Below, piece after piece: positions 22,990 to 34,948 of a stretch of 64,000 nt of DNA. This DNA is from Poa pratensis (Eukaryota > Streptophyta > Magnoliopsida > Poales > Poaceae), in contig CAMZMU010000089.1 of assembly GCA_947311845.1 (NCBI GenBank), positions 23,278,435 to 23,342,434 of the forward strand, written 5' to 3'. Under the pieces are notes generated by a model that saw nothing but the letters and a program-made list of their open reading frames with translations, searched no databases and had not been told where the DNA came from. The translations under genes were made by a program, and so were the position numbers. The first letter of the stretch is position 1; the number at the start of each line of letters is the position of its first letter.

Positions 22990-25900
22990 TTAATCAAGAG
23001 ACAGATTTTTTTTCATCGCCTCATAAACCATATAGGTAATACTTGCAGCAGGCACCACTTTAAGGAGGTTTGGTAAAATTCCTTTGTAGAACCCAGAAAC
23101 GCCTTCATGCTGTAGGGTTCTCCAGAACACATCAGACATTCCTCTATATGCAGCCTCCGAATTCCCTCGTTGAGCTTGCAGTCTACAAATATTTCGAAAT
23201 ACAGTTGAGATAGAGATTTTTATGAATACAGTTACACATTTGTATTTCTTACCTTGTTCTGATCACCTGTAAAGGGTAAACACATGTGGCTCCCAAAGCG
23301 CCAGAGAAAGTGCCACAGCCCAGTTGTACTAGAGGACCAGGTTCTACATTATCAGAATAACCGATAATCAAGGAAAAGACTGAACATAAAAAGGATAGGA
23401 AATGCCAACAAATTTTGAGCGAGAGCTTACCACTGTCCTTTATGATATAGGTCCTGGACGCATCCTTCAAAGTCTCATATACAGCAAGATCAATTCCAGC
23501 ATAAGGGACAATACCAAGCAAAGATGGAACAAGACCTCTATAGAACGCTCGAGGACCTTCGTGTTTCAATATCTCCCTTGATAAGGCGCCAAGACTAGGA
23601 ACTTTACCACTCTCGCAAGAAAAGGTTTGTAGCCGTGTCTTTACTAAATCTATGGGATAAATTGCTGTTTGCGCTACGGCTCCAGCCAAACCACCAGCAA
23701 CAAGGCGTTCAGAAGCACCAACTGCACTCTTATTTTCTCCTTTGCTCTTCATAATATATTCTTTCAGCGTCTCATAGGCATAAAACCTTATTGCACTTTC
23801 TGGAGCAACTTTTACAACATTCAGACCATTCCCTCTAAAAAATCCCAATAGGCCACCTCGGATAAATATATCCTTAACTGCATGTGCAACCGTAGTGCGT
23901 GTTGTTTGTACCTGCATGATCACTTTAAGACGATCAAGCGGTGCAGTTGCAGTACGAGATGCTGCACCAGCAATGCCTCCTGCGATCAGATATTTGCTTG
24001 CGCTGACATGCTTACTTAATCCTTCTGGTATAGCTGCCTGTTCACCTATATCTACAAGGCAAACTCTTTCCCAGTGATGATATATGTTCTCAATTGTTGC
24101 TTCATTGGGATAAAGCATAAGAAAATCCCTCCATTCTTCAAAAGTAATAATTCCATTGTTGTCCTTGTCCACATGCTCAACAAATCGTGCAAGCTCCTCG
24201 TCATCAATCTCTATACCTGCAAACAACAAGCTGTCATTGCTTGTAAGTTATATTATGGATATAATAAGAGGAAAGCTCTGAATAACCAGAGTTCAGGATG
24301 ATCCGAGACTTCAAGCATATAATTTTTTTTTGACAGAAAACGTGGTAAACTAGCAAAGTAGGAATGCAGTTCCAGAATAAAGATCAACGCATATTTCCTA
24401 AAGCTTGACAATACACCAGGGTCAAATTTAACTTCAGCTGGGACACTACATACGAGAAACTCCATGATTTTAGCTGATGTTGGAGAACCAGAATCTGTGA
24501 TAGAGAAAAGCACATATGCCAGAGCTTGGGAGTCCGAATGAAGAACTAACAAGGAAATATAAGTTGCCCGGTAACTTACTGGAAAATAAAACCAGTAACC
24601 TAGTCTTCATCCTTCAATATACATTTTTTTTCCAAAGCAAACAACCAAGAGCTATAGCAGCCAGCCTTACAGCTATTTTAACCTATTTCTCAGCCTGTTG
24701 ATTAGTATTTTTCCTGCAAAGTATCCATGTCAATGTTTGAGACCACTTCATAGGCTGTACACGGCCTCCGTTAAGTGAGTTATAAGTTGCTACGCATCTG
24801 ATTTTAGTTGCATATGCTATGCAGCATTTAGTATGGGTAATAGTCTTGGGGCCGCCTAGCTAAGCTGAGGCACTCTGGGCTGCCGTGTGAATTCCACCAA
24901 CGGACAGAGAGAATTCTTCCCTCAGACAAGGTGAAGATCAAGATAAATAAACAATCTGTTACCGTTATGAACTCTCCAAGCAGTGAAAGGAGCTTGACAG
25001 AAAACTCAGGGCGGGCCAAGAATATTTTGGGGGGAGAAAACGGCAAGGAGCAGTGGGAACTGTGGGATTGGATAAAACTAATGGTGTTTTACTACTGAAT
25101 AGTCGCTGATGAAAGAAAAAAATGCCTTAGTCACTGATAAAGAATACTATTAATAGACACCGAATATATTAGAAGGATCTAAACTACATGGCTTATCAAC
25201 GCCTAAATCTGTCGAACAAACACCTCCGACATGAATATCATGTGACTGTGACTATGTGAGTGGTGGGAAAATCCATCCACATTATTTGTGGCAATTGCTT
25301 TCATATGTTCAATTCAACTCGTTTAGAAAGTAGTATATTAACAAAAATCTACTTAACTGAAAGACCACACTGCAATTGAAAGTACTGACGTTTCAATAGT
25401 ATTATATTCCATATAACAGCCAAATCATGAGAAACATGATGGCCATTGACATGGTGCAGCAAGTCATATTAGTTAATTAGGAAGCTAACAAGACCTGCAA
25501 TGTTATACACCCCTGCACAACACCATTTTACTGGAAAGCTATGATACACCATGCAATGCAGTCTAAAGAACACAACTAGGTGCTGAGTCAAGGCACGGCA
25601 AAACAAAAGTGCCTCCATCTGCACAAGGTGCAGCAAAATTAAAGTACCAAGGTCCAAAGCACACATGTTTCAGCACAACACGGTATATGACTGAAAATAG
25701 AGAACAAACAAAATAACAGCTGCTCATGGACAAAACAGTGGGCTTATTACATACTCTAGCAGTCTATTGGTTCAAACTCTCAAGATTCAGTCAATTATTA
25801 GCATACATTTGCCATAGTCACCAGAATGGAGTCTTTCACAGTGTTCATGTATGATAAAAAAATTAGCTTGCATTACAAATGTACTGAATGTGCTACATAG

Positions 25901-27437
25901 GAATATTGCAAATCCTCTATAAGTACAAAGGAACCCACCACTACTGATTTTCGCTGCAATTTCATGAAGCCACGTCATGCGCTTAATCCTCGATTTTCTG
26001 AAGATGAATTGCATTATGTTTAACTTTTTTAAGGAATACTAGTGCACAACTTCAGTAGGGCTGTAGGAGTGTGTAGTTAAGTAAAAAAATTGCACCAAAC
26101 ATATGTCAAAACACTGAGGTACATTGTCCTTTTGCCTACTACATATTAAATGGTTCACGGATCTAACACCCAAAGTGCATTTTGGGTTCAGGCCAGTTTT
26201 GTTTTGTAGCTTGATAAACTGAGGTATCCATCAACAAGGAACACATTAAATCGATGACTCGTTTAACCACTATGTTAGTAAACTAAAAATCGATTTGCCT
26301 TCCTCTCTCATATCTAGAAGTGATGAATTTGTGGGAGAACAACATAAAGTCCAACTCCAAAAAAATTGTGCCTGCAACATGAACACTTTGCATCACAAAA
26401 CATGATGCTATGTCTGTTTTTCATCAAACTAATGGAAAACTGACCGAGAAGTCAGGTTGAAACTTTATGCACTCTCAATTTGCTAGGAGTGACTGCATTT
26501 GGTAAAGGAATCCGAGAGGTTAAATTACATTTTCCATGCAGAAGCAATACGCTTACATGCTGAATAGATTCCACATATTACTCGACAATCTCTGCCAAAT
26601 AGCCAAGAGCCTGCCTAGAGCTCTGTGTCTCTGCTGCTCACACACATCACACATGACACAAAGGACAGTTCTAGCCGTAGATGCCCTCAGGACCTACCCC
26701 GCCTCACCATTCTGTCAAAACAGACATACACTCATTGCAAGTGCGACTAAACATAGTTGGTACTGGTATCAAGGCAATCGCAAAGGACCCTTCTAATCTC
26801 CACATATGACAACAGTGCTATACATCTACTCACAGAGCAAACGGGAAAAAAAGGGCAACACTCCAACCGACTGGCTACTAATTTGCTGCAAGCATCCAAC
26901 AACACCAAGTAGGAATATGCTACGGTGACAGCATTTTGCACGACGAGGCGGAATTTAAATGCCACTGCGACTATTGTATTGCGGTGGTAGGTACAGAGGC
27001 GAGGGGTGGGGCTCCAACATACCAGCCTTGACGAGTGCGTCCCAGAGCTCCTCGGGGAGGATGCATCCGTTGTGCTCGACGTCGATGGCCTGGAAGATGC
27101 GGTAGAGCTCGAGCTCCTTGTCGTCCATGTAGCGCCTGAAGTCGTCGTACCCCACGCGTCCGTCTCGGTCGCGGTCGCAGGCGCGGAGCAGCTCCCGCGC
27201 GTACTTGCACTCGGAGGGGACCTGCATCGCGGCGAGGCCGGCCTCGATCTGCGCGTAGTCGAGCTGGCCGCTCCCCGAGGTGTCGAAGAAGCCGAACATG
27301 TCCCGGATCCGCGCCTCCCGCTCCGGCTCCGTCTCGTGGAGCGCCAGCAGCACGTGCTCCATGGTCACGGGCCCCGCCTTACGCACCGGCTCGCACGGTC
27401 CCGCGGCTGCTGCCGCCGCCGGCGATGCCGTCTTCAT
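22990..27437 (-). CDS. Calcium-dependent mitochondrial ATP-Mg/Pi carrier (SCaMC/APC type)
   Basis: Four coding exons (27437-27023, 24216-23431, 23343-23253, 23182-22990) with GT-AG borders and matching phases encode 494 aa. The protein sits in the mitochondrial inner membrane and exchanges ATP-Mg for phosphate under cytosolic calcium control. The N-terminal half has four EF-hand loops at residues 52-63, 88-99, 119-130 and 155-166; the first has Q instead of the usual acidic residue at position 12, and the fourth is canonical ([12 protein letters not shown]). The C-terminal half has three carrier repeats with signatures [19 protein letters not shown] and [11 protein letters not shown]. The start at [10 protein letters not shown] is chosen as the first Met before the conserved region; the frame is open upstream to a Met at 27620, which would add a proline/arginine-rich stretch. 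Intron 1 is 2.8 kb. Confidence 0.95.
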
Positions 27438-27980
27438 CGCCGCGGTGGCGACGGGGGGAGGGGGACGGCGGCGGTGCCGTGGGGTTCGACCGCGTGGGCC
27501 GCCGCGCCGGTCATGGCGACGGCGGCGAGGCGGGACGGGCGGAGGAGGCGGGGGTGGTGGGTTGCGTTGGCTCTGGTTTGGGGAATGGAATGGAACCGTA
27601 GAAGGGAAGGGAAGGGACACCTGTGCGTTTGAGGCCTACGGGAATACGGGATACGGCCTCCCGTGTGACCGTCCCGGTAACGGTATGGGCTTGTGCCTCA
27701 ATTAATCATGCGTTTTATTCACTCTTTTCTTTTCTCTTTTTCCCTAAACACGGTAAAAACGCAGCCGCTCGAGACCAACACATGCACGCACACACCTACC
27801 GCTATGAACACCCTCTGAGCTGGCGGATCTTGTCTTGAGATTAACAAATCGCTACAAACGTCTCCTATCAACGGGAACGTCACCTTGCACTGAATAATAT
27901 TTCTCCTTAAATGAGAAACATCAGTGTCAAATTTAGCGTTTTGAAGTCTAGCCACCCTCCTAACCATGTAACCACATGTT
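27438..27980. other. Promoter side of the carrier gene and spacer
   Basis: A GC-rich stretch to about 27620 is probable 5' UTR and promoter on the minus strand. AT-rich spacer follows. No other gene. Confidence 0.45.
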
Positions 27981-29892
27981 GGTTATCTTTATGTTTTATT
28001 CTTGTGTATCATCCCAACACACATCTCAGAAAATTCTCATGTTTTCAAATGATGTAGCAATTCACCATACATGGTATTCTCATCTCAAGTTTTTTTCTAT
28101 TCCTACTTTTCAGCATTCCTACAATCCAAAGAGGTCAGCGGTGTGTTAACCACCTCTATTTCTTATCTCTACTATATAATATACGTAAACGACTGTGGTG
28201 CCGGTGGTACGTCAAAAAAAACCATCAACCTCGTGCCTCTCCTCGCTAAAAAAACCGGTTCATCGATTGATAGAAAAAACCAGACGTACGAGCTCCTACG
28301 TCCTTGGTGATCGGCCTCCCTGTCTCCCGATCCGTAAAGAACACAAGTTAGATCGAAGTGTTCGACATAGACTCCTTTTTAAGTGTTCGATATAGACTCC
28401 TTTTTGCCCTGTCGGTAAGCCAAAGGCACCTATATAGGAGCCGAATTCCTCAACGTCGTCTGGTACAGCAACGCAAGGAGGACCTCCGCGCCAGGCTGGC
28501 CGGTAGAAGCATGGTCGCGAGGTCAGCTCGCCAGTGGTGCAGCTCCGGGAAGAGAACCTGATCCTTCAGGACGACGGCGGCGCGCGTGTCCCAAGGAAAA
28601 AATGGTGGATGTGGTCCCGAGGAGGGTGATCAGCGTTTGGAAGCCGATAAAGTCGCCTGCGCCGGGCACGTCGAGCCGATGTGGAGCGCCGGGTACCTCT
28701 GAGAGACAACTGAATCAGACAGACCTGCGAGACCAAGTGAGATAGATGGCATGCATGACATGGTGCCGCCCTGTGTGTTTCGGGGAGAAGCAAGTCGCTA
28801 GAAGCAGTTCGATCTGTACATCAAGCTAGCTAGCCAAGGAAAGCAGTCGTAGCCAAGCTAGCCAAGCTAGCCAAGTAGCCAATTCGTGCATGTCCACCTG
28901 CTCGATCAACCAGCTTACCAGCCTGCTTGCCAAATACGGAGTAGCATCTGCGAGCGCATCTCGGCAACCTAAAGTGTTTGTCATGCGGGCAAGCAATTTG
29001 GGAGACAATCTTGAATCATGGATAAGGAGGATAGAAGGAAGAAAAAAGACATAATCGATATGCAAGGATGACCAATGAAGAAAAAAAAGGAGGTTAGTGT
29101 ATCTACCATTAATGATTAATCTATAGCAAGAGGACATATGACATTATATCAAGTTATCACAAAGATAAAAATGTACAAACATATATTTTTAACCATCGAC
29201 TTATTTTACCGTTGTGTCAACTTGATACTCACCCGAGTAAAAATAATATTATTCTACATAGGTCATTCGACTTTGGGGTAAATCTGGATTGATTTTAATC
29301 ATCATTTATTTTTTCACTCCCGTAGCAGCTATTCCGTGGCAACGCACGGGCACTCTGCTAGTAACTGGTAAAAAAACTATTGATGAGTGCTACCTATGAT
29401 ATTTTAGCCTATCAAAACTATCTTTATGTTTTATTCTTGGGTATCATCCAAACACACATCTCAGAAAATTCTTACGTTTTCAAATGATGTAGCAATTCAC
29501 CATGTGTGGTATTCTCATCTTAAGTTTTTTCTATTCCTGCTTTTAAGCATTCATGCAATCCAAAGAGGTCAGCGGTGTGTTAACCACCTCTGTTTCTTAT
29601 AACTGGTAAAAAAACTATTGATGAGTGCTACCTGTGATATTTTAGCCTATCGAAACTATCTTTATGTTTTATTCTTGTGTATCATCCAAACACACATCTC
29701 AGAAAATTCTTACGTTTTCAAATGATGTAGCAATTCACCATGCGTGGTATTCTCATCTTAAGTTTTTTCTATTCCTGCTTTTAAGCATTCATGCAATCCA
29801 AAGAGGTCAGCTGTGTGTTAACCACCTCTGTTTCTTATAACCGGTAAGAAAACTATTGACGAGTGCTACCTATGATAGTTAGTCGATCAAAA
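27981..29892 (+). repeat. 238-bp tandem repeat array interrupted by a Helitron
   Basis: Two full units (29363-29600 and 29601-29838) differ at few positions. A partial unit follows (29839 to about 29892). A 5'-truncated, more diverged first unit lies at 27981-28165 and continues at 29362. Each unit runs from AACTGGTAAAAAA to CACCTCTGTTTCTTAT. Non-coding. Confidence 0.9.
28166..29361 (+). mobile_element. Non-autonomous Helitron (1,196 bp)
   Basis: It starts with TCTCTACTATATAATATAC and ends with CACTCTGCTAG. The terminal CTAG follows a hairpin (CCGTG, loop GCAACG, CACGG) by about 11 nt, as in cereal Helitrons. It lies between A (28165) and T (29362), with no target duplication. Removing it restores the TTCTTA/TAACTGG junction seen intact at 29600/29601. 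It encodes no Rep/helicase. Inside are GC-rich sequence at about 28480-28720 (perhaps captured, unassigned) and a short GCCAAGCTA tandem repeat near 28852-28878. Confidence 0.9.
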
Positions 29893-31166
29893 CGTTTAAT
29901 ATTTTAGAACAGATGTAGTATAATGTTGCGTAGATGCAATATGAACAACGACTCAGGGGCCGGAGTTCATATTAAATTTTGTAACAACTGATTGTAACTC
30001 TATGAATCATGAATGAACTCCATGTTCTGCCCGTGAAAACATAATATGAACAGCAGCTTCTGATTTTGATTATGTCCATTGTTATGTTACTATTAGCTTA
30101 TTAGCTATAAAAAATATTTGTTTTCACTAGTTTCTTATTACCTTTTTTGTAAGATTGACAGAAATTATGAGAAGTGGTGGCATTCCGCCCCTTTTCCAAA
30201 AACATGAAGCATCACCGTCAGTTGTGCTTGATGTGCCGAATGAACTCCATGAAGTAGTTTTTTTTTTTGCAACTTTTGGATTGTCCACCTCTAGTCGACA
30301 CACATACCGAGATTGAAACTGAAGTTTAAGTAACAACACCATCATCACCCTATTTTCGTCGTGGCAACTGGTAAGTCGGCTAATACTCATCCCCATTCGG
30401 GAAAGAGGATTCCTATTTTGTATGATGTCAATGATCAAGAAGATATTTGGATAAAATATTTTTCACATATCTATTTCAATATCGACATGATTTATGTGTC
30501 AGAAAAAGTATGGTCAAACCCGACACTTTAGTTGTGTTTGGTTTGAGAATTACCATTCATTAGCTAGAATATAGTGTCTCAAAAGATGTAAAAAATAATA
30601 TTTGTTCAAAACGATGGTGGTGGAGGAATTTTCAGAAACCCTATGCATTGGTCAAACATGTGGGCGGTGTGAGTAGCATTCAGAGTCAAGATCGGGAAGA
30701 GTGCATTTCTATTTAGCTTGTGTTCAGTTGTTCAAGCGGCTCAAATGAGGGACGGTCCCATTCGCGGGCACGTACAACCGCGTCCATGAATATACAGGGA
30801 TCAAATTTGTCCGATCCGATTGAAACCGCTCCAATGTCTTTTATCTGTAGAGAAAGCTTGACCAGACGGTGGCAAATATGATTTGAACGCTCTTTCAGTG
30901 CTGACCTGGGTAGGACGGCGTCCGGGTGATTGAGATCTGAACTGGTCATAGATGTTGACATGCCATTATCCATGAGATTTGTTTAGGTAGTACTGTACTA
31001 AATCTCTAGTGCTTTACCACCAACCACCTCGACCTCGTGCCTATTACTTATATTTTGCAGGACACGCGGACGGACAGGGGCACCCGGAGCCGGCGACGAC
31101 GAAGATGAGCTGTGCTGGCAATGGCATGGTGGTGGCCGGTGCAGTGCAAGGATAGTATCTTCTTGG
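29893..31166. other. AT-rich spacer left of the gypsy element
   Basis: No supported gene. An 86-aa minus-strand frame at 30713-30973 (with DKFDPCIFMDAVVRAREWD) looks like an old transposon or gene fragment, but I could not assign it. Confidence 0.3.
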
Positions 31167-31471
31167 TGGTAGCACCCCCTTGCCGGTATGATTGCCGGCG
31201 TGAGATCTAAACCATGGATGACATGAACTTGGGAAAGAAGAAAGCACAAGGGGAAGGAGTAGGAGGAGAGTTCAGGTTCTATTCCGTAATTCAGTCATGC
31301 GTCTGTCGTTTACAACTCTGGCTTAAGAAGCCAGCACACACGCAACACAGCACGCCTCACGCACTCGCTGGCACGCAGGCCCTACCTGTCACTCACACAC
31401 ATTTAGCGCCATCGCAAATACCACCTGCCTGGATGGCGCCCGCGTACAGCTAAGGTGTGATAGACGTGACA
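31167..31471 (-). repeat. 3' LTR of the gypsy element
   Basis: 305 bp. Read on the minus strand it begins TGTCACGTCTATCACACC and ends GGGTGCTACCA. It matches 40963-41255 except for a differing middle near 31290-31330. The pol stop codon (31450) lies inside this LTR. Confidence 0.92.
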
Positions 31472-33137
31472 GTACCCCCCGGAGAAGAAGTTGCTTGACC
31501 CAAAGCAAGCACTGCTGGGAACCGTGTCGTCAGCACTTCCCAGTCCTCCCATGTCGCTGAATCTTCAGAAACATTGCTCCACTTCACTTTCACTTGTATG
31601 ATTGCAGCATTTCCTTTCTTGACCATACGGCGCTCCAGTATGCGTTCCGGTTCAGCATCCAACAAGTCCAAGGCAGGCGAATTCGGCAAATCCGCAAACA
31701 CCGGAGTATAATCTGCTCTGTACTCTTTTATCTGAGACACATGGAAGACAGGGTGAACAAGGCTACCTGCAGTGGCGGAGCTACGTGTTAGCTGTGGGGT
31801 CAGCCGACCCCACAGCTTTTCTGAAAACCCCCTTCATTTTATACATATTTATGCATTAGTCCCTCCTATGAACACAATCAGACCCCACATGAGTTGGCCG
31901 ACCCCACAGTAGTTTGCGGCTGGCTCCGCCACTGGCTACCTGGAGGAAGTTGCAGACGATATGCCACTTTGCCAATTCGTTCCAGAATCTTGTATGGCCC
32001 GAAGAACTTGAATGCTAGCTTCGGACACGGCCGGCAAACCACCGACTTCTGCACATAAGGTTGCAGCTTCAGAAGAACCTGATCACCAATTTGAAACTCC
32101 TTCTCTGTACGATTCTTATCTGCCTTGATCTTCATGCGGTTTTGAGCAGCTGCCAGGTTTGTTTTGAGGAGGTCCATTTGAGCTGCACGCTCAGCTAGCA
32201 TGTCAGCCACTGGAGAATCTGGGTCAAGGTCTCGAGTAGGCATAGCTCCAAAGTTTGGCTCATGCCCATACAATGCCTTGAACGGTGAAGTTCCCAGAGA
32301 AGTGTGAAAGGTGGAGTTATACCAAAATTCGGCTAGTGGCAGCCATTTTTTCCATAGTCTGGGAGTAGCCTGGATGCTGCATCGCAGGAACATTTCAAGA
32401 CTTTGATTTACTCTTTCGGATTGACCATCGGTCTGGGGATGATACGCTGTGGTGAACTTCAATTTAGTACCCAGTTTCTCGAACAGAAGCTTCCAAAATG
32501 TGCTGGTGAAGATCTTGTCACGATCAGAGACAATGGAATGTGGCATGCCATGCAATTTGACAACAGAATCCACAAAGATGCGAGCTACTCCAGCTGCTGT
32601 AAAGGGATGTCTCAACGGTATGAAATGCGCGTACTTTGTAAACCGATCAACCACGACTAGTATGGAATTTGCTCCTTCTGATGTAGGCAACCCTTCCACA
32701 AAGTCCATGGTGATGTCTTGCCAAGCTCCAGCTGGGACTGGCAGTGGCTGCAATAGTCCTTGCGGTGGCAGATTGGAATGTTTGGCATGTTGGCACACAT
32801 CACATTGGCCAATGAAATCATGCACAGCAGTTTTCATACCAGTCCAAACAAAAAGGCGCTTGAGTCGTTGATATGTAGCCTGTATGCCAGAATGACCACC
32901 CACCGCACTGGCATGAAACACAGAAATCAATTTGGTCTGCAAAGCTGAGTTAGCTCCCAACCACACCCGTCCTTTGTATCTGATTAAACCTCCCTGAAGT
33001 TCATACCCTTTTGCATCAGGACTCTGAACCGCTAGTTCAGTGAGCTTTTGTTGTGCTTCTTGATCAGTGACATAGGAATTTACAATATCTTGAACCCAAG
33101 TTGGCTGGATGGAGCTGTGTGCTGAGATTGCCATCAA
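31450..33137 (-). pseudogene. gypsy pol, 3' part: integrase and chromodomain-like C-terminus, split by a MITE
   Basis: From 33137 downward: the H2C2 zinc-binding region (GHSGIQATYQRL...CDVCQHAKHS), then the DDE integrase core with ITMDFVEGLP, SIVSDRD and HPQTDGQSERVNQ, then the GPYKILERIGKVAYRLQLPPG region. A 165-bp MITE interrupts at 31770-31934. Beyond it the frame resumes as SQIKEYRADY and a chromodomain-like end (ERRMVKKGNAAIIQVKVKW...ATWEDWE). The coding sequence runs through the PPT and stops 22 bases inside the 3' LTR. The N-terminal junction with the RT part is frameshifted by one base near 33135. Non-functional. Confidence 0.88.
31770..31934. mobile_element. hAT-like MITE (165 bp) inserted in gypsy pol
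   Basis: The ends CAGTGGCGGAGC and GCTCCGCCACTG are inverted. The 8-bp duplication GCTACCTG lies at 31762-31769 and 31935-31942. An inner GTGGGGTCAGCCGACCCCAC forms a small palindrome. Taking out the element and one duplication copy leaves the gypsy reading frame continuous. No coding. Confidence 0.93.
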
Positions 33138-34948
33138 GTGGCCACCCTAGAGAGAGAGTCAGCCGCTTTGTTTTCGACCCCTTTGCGATACACAATTTTG
33201 AACTGGAGTCCCATAAATTTGGCCATTGCTTTTCTCTGCAAAGGAGACTGTAGTGTTTGGTCTTCCAAGTAACACAGGCTGTGGTGATCAGTCCGAATGA
33301 GAAATTCACCTCGCTGCAAATAGGGCCTCCAGCGCTCGACTGCCATGATAAGTGCCAAGAACTCTTTCTCGTAGATTGAAAGCTGCTGATGGTTTTTACT
33401 GAGAGATTTGCTTAAGAAAGCAAGCGGGTGATGGTCTTGCATGAGAACTGCTCCGATGCCCTGGTCACATGCATCAGTCTCGACAATGAACTGCTTACTG
33501 AAGTCGGGAAGCTGCAAGACTGGTGTTGTGAGCATAGCTTCCTTGAGAGCTAGGAATGCTGCTGTTGCTTGGTCATTCCAGAGAAACCCTTTCTTTTTTA
33601 GCAAGTTGTATAGTGGGCGAGCAATGATGCCGTAGTTCTGCACGAACTTGCGGTAATATCCAGTGAGACCCAGAAAGGCTCGGAGTTCAGTGAGTGTTGT
33701 TGGTAATGGCCAGTTTGCCATCGCTTCTGTCTTCTTTGGGTCGGTGGACACTCCTGAAGCTGAGATAATATGGCCAAGGTACTCAAGACTGTCACACGCA
33801 AAGGAACACTTGCTGCTCTTCACATACAGTTGGTGTTTCTCCAGCAGTTCAAGGACCTCTGTCAGATGTTGTACATGTTCTTCAAGAGATTTGCTGTACA
33901 CGAGGATGTCGTCCATGAATACCAGAACTGATTTCCTGAGACAAGGTTGGAGCACAGTGTTCATGACACACTGGAAAGTAGCTGGGGCGTTGCATAGTCC
34001 AAACGGCATAACCCTGAAGTGATAATGCCCCTGGTGAGTTTTAAATGCTGTTTTGTGTTCATCCGCAGGCAGCATGCGTATCTGATGATACCCCGCCCTT
34101 AAATCCAGTTTCGAGAAAACCTGTGCTCCAGCAAGTTCATCGAGAAGTTCATCGACCACAGGCATGGGAAAAGTGTTCTTCACAGTGAGCTCATTCAACC
34201 GGCGATAGTCTATACAGAACCGCCAGGAGCCGTCCTTCTTCTGAACCAGCAACACAGGAGAGGCATATGGTGACATGCTAGGCACAATAATTCCTGCATC
34301 GAGCATAGCTTTCACCTGTTTCTCGATTTCGTCTTTGTGTGCTGGCGAATACCTATAAGGCCTCGCATTAAAAGGTACTGCATCAGCCTTCAGTGGTATG
34401 GCATGATCATATTCTCGTTCAGGTGGTAAGGCAGCTGGTGTGTCAAAAACTGAAGAAAATTTTGCCAGCACTTCCTGAACTTCCGGTGGAATTTGTTGCT
34501 CCTGATGCTCTGCATCTGATGATACCACTGCCATAGCCCACACCTCATTTCCTTTATACCATTTCAGCAGTTGCTCCACTGGTAATTCTTTCACTGTGTG
34601 CAGTGGAGGGGCCAGAGTTCCCCTGAGAGTAATATACTTGTTGTTGTGCTGGAAGGAAATGCAATGATTTTCCCAATCCGTTACCATAGGACTATGCTGC
34701 TGTAACCAGTCTATGCCCAGTATTGCGTCATATGCACCCAGTTCCAACACTCGAAAAGATGTGTTCAATGTCTCTCCCTGACACCACCAACTAAGCGTAT
34801 CCACCATCTTGTTACATTGCATCATATCCCCATTTGCTATCTTAACTGGAGTATCTGGTATGTTGGTGGTCTGACAATGTAATCTGTCCACCAATGCGGC
34901 ATTCAGAAAACTGTTACTGCTACCCGAGTCCACCAGAATTACCAGCAC
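33134..34948 (-). pseudogene. gypsy pol, 5' part: protease, reverse transcriptase, RNase H
   Basis: A 604-codon frame. The aspartic protease motif VDSGSSNSFL opens it. The reverse transcriptase follows with FCIDYRRLNELT, KLDLRAGYHQIRM, MPFGLCNAPATFQ and the catalytic FMDDILVYSK; then the connection LGLTGYYRKFV and Ty3-type RNase H (ETDACDQGIGAVLMQ). It ends ...ENKAADSLSR, one base out of frame with the integrase part. It is also one base out of frame with gag upstream: a run of five Gs on the minus strand (CCCCC near 34966 on plus) fits one extra G. Confidence 0.92.

Noticed and set aside
29363..29838. Possible CRISPR-like or regulated repeat array
   Set aside because: 238-bp head-to-tail units without spacers in a plant nuclear context; simply a tandem repeat.
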